DNA from: Nitrospira japonica | GTDB lineage: Bacteria > Nitrospirota > Nitrospiria > Nitrospirales > Nitrospiraceae | Direction: 5' to 3' | NCBI RefSeq assembly: GCF_900169565.1 | Contig: NZ_LT828648.1 | Location: 4,020,818-4,084,817 of the forward strand | DNA: 64,000 bases | Part shown: one piece after another, positions 1-8,308 of the stretch | How the letters are laid out: every line of letters begins with the position of its first letter | How positions within the stretch are numbered: position 1 is the stretch's first letter | Translations under genes and position numbers: made by a program | Notes under the pieces: model-generated | Told to the model about the DNA's origin: nothing | The model's input: only the letters and a program-made list of their open reading frames with translations | Databases searched by the model: none

Positions 1-771
1 TGCCTTCGCGCCGCCGGAAAAAATCACGATCCGGCGCCCGTCGAACGAGCTTTGGACGACATGCTTCACCCGTTCAGCCAGAGTCTTGATGGGAATCTGA
101 GTCGACTCGTAGATTTTCTTGGCCGGCGCCTGTTCGAGATGGGCGCTGGGCAATTTCACCTTGATGACATGGGCGCCCAGTTGAGCCGCGATCTGCGCCG
201 CATACGCCACCACGTCGATCGCCGTTTCCCCTTCCTTGCTGAGCACGGAACCGCGAGGATAGGACCACACCACCACCGCGAGGCCGTTGTCCTTCGCTTC
301 CTCCGCGATGGCGCGCAACTGCTCGTACATCGCGTTGCAATGAGCCGATCCCGGATAGATCGTGAAGCCGACGGCCGCACAGCCCAACCGGAGCGCGTCT
401 CTCACGCTGCCCGTGACGGAAGGCAGCGGATCCTTTTCGTCATGCAACACGTCATGATTGTTCAGCTTCAGAATCAACGGGATCTGACCGGCGAAATGGC
501 TCGCTCCGGCTTCCAAGAACCCCAACGGAGCCGCATAGGCATTGCATCCGGCATCGATGGCCAATTGGAAATGATACAACGGATCATAGCCCGCAGGGTT
601 TGGGGCGAAGCTCCGTGCCGGACCATGTTCGAAGCCCTGATCCACGGGAAGAATGACCAGCTTGCCCGTGCCGCCAAGTTTTCCACTCCGGAGCAGGCGC
701 GCAATATTGGTCTTGGTGCCCGCATTGTCGCTGCCGTACCAGCTCAAAATCTCTTGAACTCTGTCAGCCAT
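1..771 (-). CDS. fbaB: Fructose-bisphosphate aldolase class I, FbaB/DhnA type (3' end cut by window)
   Basis: This frame is open from an ATG at 771 to the window edge and gives 257 residues without the C-terminus. It reads MADRVQEILSWYGSD, then LVILPVDQGFEHGPARSF, GYDPLYHFQLAIDAG, WSYPRGSVLSKEG and HVIKVKLPSAH, and reaches RRIVIFSGGAKA at the edge. These are hallmarks of the archaeal-type class I (Schiff-base) aldolase family, which interconverts fructose-1,6-bisphosphate with triose phosphates in the cytosol. The lysine-rich KVKLP segment probably carries the Schiff-base lysine. Family members run to about 300-350 residues, so roughly 50-90 are missing. A strong ribosome site (GGGAGGG) lies 5-6 bases before the ATG. 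It follows fructose-1,6-bisphosphatase by 142 bases, making a gluconeogenic pair at the end of the sugar-precursor genes. Confidence 0.88.
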   Translation of the reverse strand, partial: MADRVQEILSWYGSDNAGTKTNIARLLRSGKLGGTGKLVILPVDQGFEHGPARSFAPNPAGYDPLYHFQLAIDAGCNAYAAPLGFLEAGASHFAGQIPLILKLNNHDVLHDEKDPLPSVTGSVRDALRLGCAAVGFTIYPGSAHCNAMYEQLRAIAEEAKDNGLAVVVWSYPRGSVLSKEGETAIDVVAYAAQIAAQLGAHVIKVKLPSAHLEQAPAKKIYESTQIPIKTLAERVKHVVQSSFDGRRIVIFSGGAKA

Positions 772-913
772 GTGTCCCTCCCAATCGGAGTGTTGAACAG
801 TCTTTCAATTCATTACTTAATCCCAAGGACTCGGTATTGGCTCACGGGACCCGGGTCGAGGATTCTGCCGACTTCAGGCCGGCACCGGCTCGCGCCGCGT
901 CGTCTCCCGGTGC
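772..913. other. Intergenic gap between fbp and fbaB
   Basis: These 142 noncoding bases contain an AT-rich stretch near 800-835 just ahead of fbaB. A modest inverted repeat (TGCCG...CGGCA) lies near 868-886, but no T-tract follows it on the minus strand, so I do not call a terminator. I see no convincing -35/-10 pair. Transcription of fbaB probably reads through from fbp, but this is inference. Confidence 0.4.
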
Positions 914-1915
914 TTAGGACTTGGCGAAAAAGGCTTCCGCCTCCCGGACGTCGTCCCGGCTCCCGATCAGGAGCGGCACCCGCTGATGCAATCGCTCCGG
1001 TTGGACGTCGAGGATCCGCTTCGTCCCCGTGCTCGCCAGACCGCCCGCTTGCTCGACGATCAGCGCCAGGGGGTTCGCCTCATAGAGCAACCGCAGTTTT
1101 CCCTCCGGCTTCTTGGCTTCGGCGGGGTACAGGTAAATGCCGCCGTTCAACAGGATGCGGTGCACGTCTGCGACCAGGCAGCCGGAGTACCGCCCGCTAT
1201 AGGGGCGTCCAGTCCCCTTGTCGTCCATCTTGAGGTGATCGAAATACCGCTTCGTCCCTTCGGGCCACTTCTGATAGTTCCCTTCATTGGCAGCATAGAT
1301 CCTGCCGCGAGTCGGGATGGTCATATTCTCGTGCGACAACAGATACTCGCCGAGTCCCGGATCGAGCGTAAACCCATGCACACCCTTTCCCGTCGCCACG
1401 ACGAACATCGTGCTGGGGCCGAAAAGAAGATAGCCGGCTGCCAGTTGATCCGTGCCTTTCTGCAACAAATCCCGGTCGCCCGGAGGCCGGTCGTCCGGCT
1501 GATGGGTGACGATCGAAAAGATGGACCCGAGCGGCATGTTGACGTCGGTATTCGAGGAGCCGTCGAGGGGATCGAACAGGACCATGTAGGGCGCTTGTCG
1601 TCCCGGCTTCGATACGATCACCGGCTTTTCCATTTCCTCCGACGCCAGAGCGCACACGACGTCGCTCCGTTGGAAGACCTGCACGCAGGTTTCGTTGGCG
1701 ATTTGATCCAGCTTTTTGACCGCTTCGTCTTGCACGTTCGTGTCTCCGCTCGTGCCGAGCACGTCGAGAAGACCGGCCAGACGAAGGTCGCGGGACAGGA
1801 GCTTGCCGACCAGTCCTACGTGCGACAAGAGGGTCGTGAAGGGGGGGCCCCCTCCAGGGACGGCGGTGTGGCTCCGATTAAAATATTGTTCAAGCGTCAG
1901 CGAATGAAGCGCCAT
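914..1915 (-). CDS. fbp: Fructose-1,6-bisphosphatase class I
   Basis: The protein is about 333 residues, the normal size for class I FBPase. It hydrolyses fructose-1,6-bisphosphate to fructose-6-phosphate, the committed gluconeogenic step, in the cytosol. Diagnostic segments are CALASEEMEKPV, then the metal- and substrate-binding VLFDPLDGSSNTD near residues 115-125, NEGNYQKWPEG, and KLRLLYEANPLALIVEQAGG near the C-terminus. I chose the ATG at 1915 because the protein then begins MALHSLTLEQYF, like family members. An in-frame TTG at 1939 would add eight residues and cannot be excluded. A good promoter lies just upstream (1978-2007). Its product feeds fructose-6-phosphate to mannose and hexosamine precursors made by neighbouring genes. 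Confidence 0.95.
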   Translation of the reverse strand: MALHSLTLEQYFNRSHTAVPGGGPPFTTLLSHVGLVGKLLSRDLRLAGLLDVLGTSGDTNVQDEAVKKLDQIANETCVQVFQRSDVVCALASEEMEKPVIVSKPGRQAPYMVLFDPLDGSSNTDVNMPLGSIFSIVTHQPDDRPPGDRDLLQKGTDQLAAGYLLFGPSTMFVVATGKGVHGFTLDPGLGEYLLSHENMTIPTRGRIYAANEGNYQKWPEGTKRYFDHLKMDDKGTGRPYSGRYSGCLVADVHRILLNGGIYLYPAEAKKPEGKLRLLYEANPLALIVEQAGGLASTGTKRILDVQPERLHQRVPLLIGSRDDVREAEAFFAKS

Positions 1916-1977
1916 GAATGCGCGGGACCCGTCCCGCAACCCCTAATATGAATGATGATGAACGATAATAACGAACG

Positions 1978-2007
1978 ATTATAGCCTGTCTGCGACGGGA
2001 CGGGCAA
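1978..2007 (-). promoter_or_regulatory. Sigma70-type promoter upstream of fbp
   Basis: On the minus strand a perfect TATAAT (1978-1983) sits 18 bases downstream of TTGCCC (2002-2007). The start of transcription would fall near 1971, leaving a leader of roughly 55 bases to the ATG at 1915 or about 30 to the alternative TTG. It lies in the 109-base gap after the DUF3108 gene, so it probably gives fbp and fbaB expression independent of the polysaccharide genes upstream. Confidence 0.65.
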
Positions 2008-2024
2008 CGAAACATGTCGCCTGT

Positions 2025-2801
2025 TTAGGGATGAGAATCCCCGCCGGGGAGCCCGCTCACCAGATCAGCCACAATGGAGCCGATGATCACTCGAGCCTTC
2101 ATTCTGAGCGGGATCCGCCGGCCGTCGTTGGTCAGCCACACGCGGATGTTGCCCTGGTTCAAGAAGATCCCTTGAAACGGCATGATCACCAACAAACGGA
2201 CCGCCTCCGCTTTTCCCCAGGTGCCTTTGATCGTCTCCAGCCCCTCCACCCGGACTTCCAGCTTATAATTTTTCTTGTCGTGGTGAACGCTGAGTGATTC
2301 CGTCGTCCCGGGAACGAACTGCGGAAGACTCCGCACGTAGTAGAGACAGGAGATCGCGTCGAATGTGCCCGGAGGAATGGGCAGCGTCTCCTCTACACCG
2401 TCTTTGACCGCGGTCACGCTCCCTTGATCATGATGAAAGGTGTAGTCGAAATCATTCTTGCGCTTGCCCTCCCGACGATGAAAGATCATGTGCTCAGAGA
2501 GAAACGTGTCGGGATTCACCCATGATTCCACTCGGTTATCCACCGGATAGAACCTGGTGATTTTGGGGCTCGACTGCGCCGTCATCACGAGCTTGAGCGA
2601 GGCCTGCGCGTTGCTGTTGCCTTCCGCGACTTCGAGCACGGCAGTCCCTGCGAGAATGTTGAGCCACGTCAGTTCATAGGTCAGTCGCTCGCCGACCTGC
2701 ACGGCGGGAAGGAGCGGGCGGGTCTCCGCCCAGGTCAGGACCGTGGATCCCAGAAATGAGGCGAGGAGAAGGGCCGCGAGCAGCCACGGCCGTGGACACA
2801 T
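2025..2801 (-). CDS. DUF3108 domain-containing exported protein
   Basis: The protein is 258 residues from the ATG at 2801. That start puts a clear signal peptide at the N-terminus (MCPRPWLLAALLLASFLGS followed by an AWA-like or WAE cleavage region). The mature part reads VGERLTYELTWLNILAGTA, then HMIFHRREGKRKNDFDY and ends IGSIVADLV, the pattern of DUF3108 periplasmic proteins, whose function is not established. A longer frame upstream would overlap the phosphomannomutase gene and hide the signal peptide, so I rejected it. It lies 37 bases after manB and ahead of the fbp promoter. A link to envelope polysaccharide is suggested only by location. Confidence 0.85.
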   Translation of the reverse strand: MCPRPWLLAALLLASFLGSTVLTWAETRPLLPAVQVGERLTYELTWLNILAGTAVLEVAEGNSNAQASLKLVMTAQSSPKITRFYPVDNRVESWVNPDTFLSEHMIFHRREGKRKNDFDYTFHHDQGSVTAVKDGVEETLPIPPGTFDAISCLYYVRSLPQFVPGTTESLSVHHDKKNYKLEVRVEGLETIKGTWGKAEAVRLLVIMPFQGIFLNQGNIRVWLTNDGRRIPLRMKARVIIGSIVADLVSGLPGGDSHP

Positions 2802-2838
2802 TGAACCTGCTCGCGAAAGGAGAGACGGGACCAATGAG

Positions 2839-4239
2839 CTACTGTCCCAATGAGGTCTTCGCGTCGGCCAACTCATGCTCGACCGTGGTCCGGATCACGT
2901 CGAGCCGGGCCGGCGAGGTGGCCTCGAAGCGCAACACCAGCGCCGGTTGCGTGTTGGACGCGCGGATCAACCCCCATCCGTCGTCGAAAATCGCGCGCAC
3001 CCCATCGATGGTGACCAGGTCGCGAAGCGGCAGGCGGTGCTGTCCGATCTCGTGCCGCGTCTTGAGATAGCCGGCAAAACGCTCGTGGACTCGTTTGACG
3101 ACGTCGAACTTGACCGCATCCGGCATATCGACGCGGATTTCGGGGGTCACCGACGTTTGCGGAAGATCCGCCACGAGCGAGGAGAGCGGCCGCGGGCTCT
3201 TGGACAGAATCTCGATCAGCCGGCAGGAGGCATAGATCGCGTCATCGTAGCCGAAATAGCGATCGGCAAAAAACATGTGTCCCGACATCTCGCCGGCCAG
3301 TACGGCTTTTTCGCTTTTCATCTTGGACTTGATCAGCGAATGGCCGGTTTTCCACATGACCGGGCGACCGCCCTGCTTGGCGATATCGTCGTACAGACAC
3401 TGGGAAGCCTTGACCTCCGAGATGATGGTGCTGCCCGGCTTCGCGGCGAGGATGTCGCGCGCATAGACCACGAGCAGACGATCGCCCCACAATACCTGCC
3501 CCTGTTCGTCGATGGCTCCGATTCGGTCGGCATCGCCGTCGTAACCGATTCCCACGTCCGCTTGATGTTGCTTGACCGCCGCCATCAAGTCCTGGAGATT
3601 CTCCAACACGGTCGGATCGGGATGATGATTCGGAAACCGCCCGTCCAGATCGCAGTAGAGTCCCGTCACGCGGCAGCCCAGCAGCTCCAACGCCTGTTTG
3701 GCCACCAGCGCCGCCACGCCGTTTCCGCAGTCGATGACGACATGGAGCCGCTTGCCGTTCACGTCCGGAAAGCTGCGTTTGATATAGGCGAGATAGTCGG
3801 GAATGATTGGGTGTTCGGACAATCGGCCCTGCCCGGACACGAACCGGCCGGCCTCCAAGATGCGTCGCAGATCCTGAATCGCCTCTCCATGAATGGCCTC
3901 CTTACCGACGCAGATCTTGAACCCGTTGTATTCGGCGGCGTTATGGCTGCCGGTGATCATGATGCCGCCCTCGATCGGCAGCGTAAACAGCGAGAAATAG
4001 ACCAGCGGAGACGGACAGATGCCGACGTCCACGACGTTCATGCCGCCGGCGAGCAGCCCCCGCACCAAAGCCTGGAAAAGTCCGGGAGAGCTCAGCCGGC
4101 CGTCACGGCCGACGGAGATGGTCTTCACGCCCCGGTCATTGACGTAGGTGGCATAGGCCCGGCCCACCTGTTCGGCGATCGGTTCCGTCAGTTCTTTCCC
4201 GACGATGCCCCGAAGATCATATTCTCGAAAAAGACCCAT
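2839..4239 (-). CDS. manB: Phosphomannomutase/phosphoglucomutase (ManB/AlgC type)
   Basis: This 466-residue alpha-D-phosphohexomutase interconverts mannose-6-phosphate and mannose-1-phosphate (often also the glucose phosphates). All four signature loops are visible: the phosphoserine loop IMITGSHNAAEYNGFK near residue 97, the metal loop GYDGDADRIGAID near 240, the sugar-binding loop GEMSGHMFFADRYFGYDD near 320, and the phosphate-binding loop RASNTQPALVLRFEA near 430. The length is typical of the family. AGGAG lies 5 bases before the ATG. It follows manC by 18 bases, so together they provide GDP-mannose for the polysaccharide. Confidence 0.95.
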   Translation of the reverse strand: MGLFREYDLRGIVGKELTEPIAEQVGRAYATYVNDRGVKTISVGRDGRLSSPGLFQALVRGLLAGGMNVVDVGICPSPLVYFSLFTLPIEGGIMITGSHNAAEYNGFKICVGKEAIHGEAIQDLRRILEAGRFVSGQGRLSEHPIIPDYLAYIKRSFPDVNGKRLHVVIDCGNGVAALVAKQALELLGCRVTGLYCDLDGRFPNHHPDPTVLENLQDLMAAVKQHQADVGIGYDGDADRIGAIDEQGQVLWGDRLLVVYARDILAAKPGSTIISEVKASQCLYDDIAKQGGRPVMWKTGHSLIKSKMKSEKAVLAGEMSGHMFFADRYFGYDDAIYASCRLIEILSKSPRPLSSLVADLPQTSVTPEIRVDMPDAVKFDVVKRVHERFAGYLKTRHEIGQHRLPLRDLVTIDGVRAIFDDGWGLIRASNTQPALVLRFEATSPARLDVIRTTVEHELADAKTSLGQ

Positions 4240-4257
4240 GATATCTCCTGCTGCGGA

Positions 4258-5709
4258 TCAGCCGTGCGCGGTCCGTCCGTACTCGTCCTTGAATCGGACG
4301 ATGTCGTCCTCGCCCAAATACGGCCCGTTCTGAACTTCGATGATGTGCAACGTCTCCTGGCCGAAATTTTCCAAACGATGGCGCGTCTCGACCGGGATGG
4401 CGGTGCTCTGGCCGACCTGCAGATCGAAGACGTCGTCGCCACGCGTCACCCGTGCCGTGCCGGCGATGACGACCCAGTGTTCGCTCCTTCGGTGATGCAT
4501 TTGCAGCGACAGTCTCCCGCCCGGCTTCACCGTCACCCGCTTTACCTTATACCCGTCGCCTTCTTCCAAGATGGTATAGGATCCCCAGGGCCGATGGACG
4601 GTGACGTGCTCGAGGTGCTCGGGAGCTCCCTGCTGCTTGAGAATGTCCACGACCTTCTTCACGTCCTGCGCCCGGTCCTTCGGACAAACCAACGTGGCAT
4701 CGGGGGTATCGACCACGACCATGTCCGTCAAGCCGATCGTCGCCACGACACGCCGGTCTCCGTAGACGACGGATCTGCGGCTGCCGAGATCGACGACCCG
4801 CCCTCCCACGATATTGCCCGCCTTGTCCTTTGGAGCGACTTCGTCGAGGCTGCCCCAGCTCCCGACGTCCGACCACTCGAACGCGACCGGGACGACGGCC
4901 GATTTCGTGGATCGCTCCATGACCCCGGTATCGACGGACACGGGAGCCAACTTCTTGTATTCCTCGTCGATCGCTCCCCTCATCCCTCCCGCCTGCATCA
5001 ATTCCCGGATCCGTTCGATCCCCTTGAACAGCGCCGGTTGATGATGCCGGATTTCCTCGAGAATCGTCGCGGCCCGCCAGACGAACATCCCGCTGTTCCA
5101 GTAGTAATCCTTCGCCTTCACGTACTGCGCGGCTTTGACGGCATTGGGCTTTTCCACGAAGCGGCTCACCGGATGGCCTTTGAGTTTGCCCTGTTTGCCG
5201 ACCGTGATCCGTTTGTTCGGCTTGATATAACCGTAGCCGGTTTCGGGTCTGATCGGCTTGATCCCGAAGGTGACGAGATAGCCCTGGCCCGCCAGCTCAG
5301 CCGCAAGCTTCACCGCGGCGTCAAACTCCTTCTGTCCCTTGACGATGTGATCCGCAGGCACGACCAGCATCACCGCATCCGGGTCGCGGCGCACCAATTC
5401 CAGCGCGGCCAGCGCAATGGCGGGCGCCGTGTTCCTGCCTTCCGGCTCGAGCACGAAGTTGTCCTTGATCTCGTCCTTCCATTCCACGAGTTGGATACGG
5501 ATCGATTCCGCTTGGGCGGGATTGGTCGAGATCAGGACCTGTTGCGCCGGCGCCCCGTGAACGACCCGCCTCATCGTCTGCTGGATCAGAGTCTCGTCGC
5601 CGATGATGCGCAACAGCTGTTTCGGAAACAGGTGCCGGCTCAACGGCCAGAATCTGGTGCCACTGCCCCCCGCCATGATGACGGGATATACCGCCGCTCG
5701 ATTCTTCAT
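4258..5709 (-). CDS. manC: Bifunctional mannose-1-phosphate guanylyltransferase/mannose-6-phosphate isomerase
   Basis: This is a type II ManC of 483 residues. The N-terminal nucleotidyltransferase domain begins VIMAGGSGTRFWPLSR and contains VVPADHIV and SRFVEKPN. The C-terminal cupin isomerase domain carries HRPWGSYTILEEGDGYKVK, LSLQMHHRRSEHWVV and IPVETRHRLENFG. It makes mannose-6-phosphate from fructose-6-phosphate and then GDP-mannose from mannose-1-phosphate. I chose the ATG at 5709, with GGAGG 9 bases upstream. A start 36 bases further up would overlap kdsC and has no such site. It lies 4 bases after kdsC and 18 before manB in one transcription unit. Confidence 0.95.
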   Translation of the reverse strand: MKNRAAVYPVIMAGGSGTRFWPLSRHLFPKQLLRIIGDETLIQQTMRRVVHGAPAQQVLISTNPAQAESIRIQLVEWKDEIKDNFVLEPEGRNTAPAIALAALELVRRDPDAVMLVVPADHIVKGQKEFDAAVKLAAELAGQGYLVTFGIKPIRPETGYGYIKPNKRITVGKQGKLKGHPVSRFVEKPNAVKAAQYVKAKDYYWNSGMFVWRAATILEEIRHHQPALFKGIERIRELMQAGGMRGAIDEEYKKLAPVSVDTGVMERSTKSAVVPVAFEWSDVGSWGSLDEVAPKDKAGNIVGGRVVDLGSRRSVVYGDRRVVATIGLTDMVVVDTPDATLVCPKDRAQDVKKVVDILKQQGAPEHLEHVTVHRPWGSYTILEEGDGYKVKRVTVKPGGRLSLQMHHRRSEHWVVIAGTARVTRGDDVFDLQVGQSTAIPVETRHRLENFGQETLHIIEVQNGPYLGEDDIVRFKDEYGRTAHG

Positions 5710-5713
5710 TCGA

Positions 5714-6271
5714 CTATCCCTCCACGAATCCGCTACGCGCATCAAGAATCAGATCGATGACTTCCCGAACGGCCCCCTCGCCACCCTTTTTACGGCAGAC
5801 ATAGTCCACCGCCGCGATCACCGGCCGGACTCCGTCAAGCGGAGTAGCCGAAAATCCTGCCGCCTTGAGAGTGGCGAGGTCGTTGATGTCGTCACCGATG
5901 TATGCCACCTGCTCCATCGTCAACCCGTGTCTGGCCGCCATCTCCCGAACCAACACCAGCTTGTCCATCACGCCCTGGTGCACTTCGGGAATCGCCAGCT
6001 TCTCGGCGCGTCTGGCGACCAGCTTGGTGCGCTCTTGGGTGACGATTGCGGTCACCAATCCCGCGCGCTGGAGCAGCTTGATGCCCATTCCGTCGCGCGT
6101 GTTGAATTTCTTCCACTCGTCTCCGGATTCGGCGTAGTACATGCCCCCGTCGGTCAGCACCCCGTCGACGTCGGTGGCGAACAGCCGAATCCCCTTGAGC
6201 TTGCCTGCGAGCCGCTTGCCGGCCGCCTTCTTCCCGCCGTGCGCGGCGGCTCGAGACGTAGCCATTGTCAA
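5714..6271 (-). CDS. kdsC: KDO-8-phosphate phosphatase family HAD protein (KdsC-like)
   Basis: The 185-residue protein is a small cap-less HAD phosphatase of the KdsC/NeuA-C family. It has motif I FATDVDGVLTDGGMYY near residue 31, motif II AIVTQE, and motif III/IV GDDINDLATLKAAGFS. The family dephosphorylates 3-deoxy-D-manno-octulosonate-8-phosphate for lipid A-core synthesis, and relatives act on other 9-carbon sugar phosphates. A basic N-terminal tail of about 27 residues precedes motif I. AAGGA is 5 bases before a TTG at 6271 and 11 before an ATG at 6265, so I favour TTG. The rest of the KDO pathway (kdsA, kdsB, kdsD) is not in the window. A candidate promoter lies at 6301-6328. Confidence 0.85.
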   Translation of the reverse strand: MTMATSRAAAHGGKKAAGKRLAGKLKGIRLFATDVDGVLTDGGMYYAESGDEWKKFNTRDGMGIKLLQRAGLVTAIVTQERTKLVARRAEKLAIPEVHQGVMDKLVLVREMAARHGLTMEQVAYIGDDINDLATLKAAGFSATPLDGVRPVIAAVDYVCRKKGGEGAVREVIDLILDARSGFVEG

Positions 6272-6300
6272 AGTAGTCCTTCCGGGTCGCTCACGTCGTC

Positions 6301-6328
6301 ATCATACCGACTCGACGCGGCCCTGCAA
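6301..6328 (-). promoter_or_regulatory. Candidate promoter upstream of kdsC
   Basis: On the minus strand TATGAT (6301-6306) lies 16 bases downstream of TTGCAG (6323-6328), in the 78-base gap after rfbD. A short T-run precedes it, but I see no clean hairpin. The start of transcription would be near 6294, about 22 bases before the kdsC start codon. The -10 box is five of six, but the -35 box is weak. Confidence 0.4.
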
Positions 6329-6349
6329 ACAAAAAACCATCGGCGCGAC

Positions 6350-7231
6350 TCATACAGGTGCGGCCCCCGACGACGGTATCGTCGACGCGGATGAACGGAT
6401 CTGTCTTGTGAAACGATCGAGCGCGTCGCGCCAGTCCGGCAGCGGCGCCCGCACCAGCCCCAGACGGCCGTACGCCAAGACGCTGTATGGAGGTCGTGTC
6501 GCCGGACGCTGGGATTGGGTGGTCGGGATCGGACGGACGACGGTGGCGCTGCCGATCAGCCTTACGATCGTGTCGGCGAATTCGTACCAGGTGCTGCTTC
6601 CGCTGTTCGTCACATGACAGATCCCCGTAAGCCGGCTTGGAATGAGATCGACCAGCGCCCGAGCCAGATCGTCGGCGAAGGTCGGACAGCCCCGCTGGTC
6701 CGCCACGACCTCCAGCACCGGCCGTTCACCGGCGAGTTGCATGATCGTTTTGACGAAATTCTTCCCGCCGTGTCCATAGAGCCATGCCGTGCGGACGACG
6801 AGGCAGTCCTCGCAATGTTCGGCGGCCGCCGCCTCCCCGTCCCGCTTCGATCGGCCGTACATGTTGAGGGGATTGGTGGGATCTTCTTCCGTGTAAGGCG
6901 TATCTTTCGCGCCGTCGAACACGTAGTCGGTCGAAATATAGATCAGCCTGCCGCCGACACGCTGGGCTGCGCGGGCCACGGCAGCGGTCCCCTCGACGTT
7001 GACCGCCCGGGCTCGATCCGGCTCCCGCTCCGCTCCATCGACGTTGGTATAGGCGGCGGCATGCACGACGACATGAGGCCTGGCTTGGACGATCTGCTCC
7101 TCGCACGACGCGGCGGTCAGATCGAACTCCGGCAAGTCCTTGAGGATCAGCGTCTCGGGGGGCAAGACCGACCGCAGCGCGCAGCCGAGCTGTCCCTGGG
7201 CGCCGGTGATGAGAATTCTCGTCTCAGGCAT
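6350..7231 (-). CDS. rfbD: dTDP-4-dehydrorhamnose reductase
   Basis: This 293-residue extended short-chain dehydrogenase begins RILITGAQGQLGCALRSVL (NAD(P)-binding GxxGxxG). It contains VVHAAAYTNVDGAEREP, then YISTDYVFDG and NMYGRSKRDGE (YxxxK catalytic pair), and later VVADQRGCPTFADDLARA. These are diagnostic of RmlD, which reduces dTDP-4-keto-L-rhamnose to dTDP-L-rhamnose. It lies 23 bases after rfbB, with rfbA before that. The 3,5-epimerase RfbC needed between RfbB and RfbD is not found in the window. Confidence 0.95.
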   Translation of the reverse strand: MPETRILITGAQGQLGCALRSVLPPETLILKDLPEFDLTAASCEEQIVQARPHVVVHAAAYTNVDGAEREPDRARAVNVEGTAAVARAAQRVGGRLIYISTDYVFDGAKDTPYTEEDPTNPLNMYGRSKRDGEAAAAEHCEDCLVVRTAWLYGHGGKNFVKTIMQLAGERPVLEVVADQRGCPTFADDLARALVDLIPSRLTGICHVTNSGSSTWYEFADTIVRLIGSATVVRPIPTTQSQRPATRPPYSVLAYGRLGLVRAPLPDWRDALDRFTRQIRSSASTIPSSGAAPV

Positions 7232-7254
7232 GAAGGGCTGAGTCCATTTCCATC

Positions 7255-8271
7255 CTAACCGGCTTCGTTCAGCCGCGTCCGATACTGCTCTTCATAGTAA
7301 CGGCGGAACTCGCCGGACTTGATGGGACGCCACCAGGATTCATGCGTCCGGTACCATTCGACCGTGGCATTCAGACCGCCCTCGAACGACACCGACGGCC
7401 GCCATCCGAGCGCGTGAAGCTTGGTGCAATCCACCGCATAGCGCCGATCATGTCCCGGACGGTCCCGGACGAACCGGATAAGTTGTGCCGGTTTGCCCAG
7501 GCAAGCCAGCAACCGCTCCGCGACGACGAGATTTTCCCGCTCATTGCCGCCGCCGATATTATAGACCTGTCCCGGTTCGCCCCGGAGCAGGACGTGGTCG
7601 ATCGCCGCACAATGATCCTCGACTGCCAGCCAATCCCTACACTGGCGCCCGTCCCCATACAGGGGAAGCGCTTGGTCGTCGATCGCGTTGGTGACGAATA
7701 GGGGAATGAATTTCTCTGGATACTGATTGGGGCCATACGTGTTGCTTCCGCGTGTGACCATCACCGGAAAGCCGAACGTCGTCCAATAGCTCAACACCAG
7801 GAGTTCCCCGCCGGCCTTGCTGGCCGAATAGGGACTGCGCGGAACGAGCGGCGCCTCTTCCGTCGAACTTCCGGTCTCAACGCTGCCGTAGACTTCGTCG
7901 GTGCTGACCTGCAGGAACCGGGAGACGCCGGCTCGCCTGGATTCCTCGAGCAGTACGCCGGTTCCAACGACGTCCGTCCGTGCAAAGGTTCCCGGATCCA
8001 TGATCGACCGATCGACGTGGGTCTCGGCGGCGGCGTTGACGACGGCTTCGATTCGATGCTCCCGCAACACTCGCTCCACCAGCGGCTGATCGCCGATGTC
8101 CCCATGCACGAATCGATACCGCCGATCTCCCTCCAGATCCCGCAGGTTGGCAGGATTGCCTGAATATTTCAGCGCGTCCAAGTTGACGACTTCGTGACCG
8201 CCTCCCGTGACCAGGCGACGGACCAGATGCGATCCGATGAAGCCGGCGCCTCCGGTGACCAGAATTTTCAT
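7255..8271 (-). CDS. rfbB: dTDP-glucose 4,6-dehydratase
   Basis: The protein is 338 residues from the ATG at 8271, which gives the standard start MKILVTGGAGFIGSHLVRRL. Further segments are NAAAETHVDRSIMDP, LQVSTDEVYGSVE, SPYSASKAGGELLV (catalytic YxxxK), TRGSNTYGPNQYPEK and GDGRQCRDWLAVEDHCAAI, all diagnostic of RmlB. It oxidises C4 and removes the C6 hydroxyl of dTDP-glucose to give dTDP-4-keto-6-deoxyglucose, using bound NAD. An upstream extension of the frame overlaps rfbA and lacks homology, so it was not used. It lies 37 bases after rfbA and 23 before rfbD. Confidence 0.95.
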   Translation of the reverse strand: MKILVTGGAGFIGSHLVRRLVTGGGHEVVNLDALKYSGNPANLRDLEGDRRYRFVHGDIGDQPLVERVLREHRIEAVVNAAAETHVDRSIMDPGTFARTDVVGTGVLLEESRRAGVSRFLQVSTDEVYGSVETGSSTEEAPLVPRSPYSASKAGGELLVLSYWTTFGFPVMVTRGSNTYGPNQYPEKFIPLFVTNAIDDQALPLYGDGRQCRDWLAVEDHCAAIDHVLLRGEPGQVYNIGGGNERENLVVAERLLACLGKPAQLIRFVRDRPGHDRRYAVDCTKLHALGWRPSVSFEGGLNATVEWYRTHESWWRPIKSGEFRRYYEEQYRTRLNEAG

Positions 8272-8308
8272 GCAACCACGAGAGCCGCTCGTTGATCCGG
8301 CAACGGAT

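Noticed and set aside
868..886. Inverted repeat TGCCG...CGGCA between fbp and fbaB as a terminator
   Set aside because: The stem is only 5 bases, and no T-run follows on the minus strand.
2875..5760. Very long open frame on the plus strand (about 960 codons) across manB and manC
   Set aside because: It is the antisense of two strongly supported genes. Its translation is rich in Arg, His, Asp and Gln, has no recognisable domain, and is explained by GC-rich third positions of the minus-strand codons.
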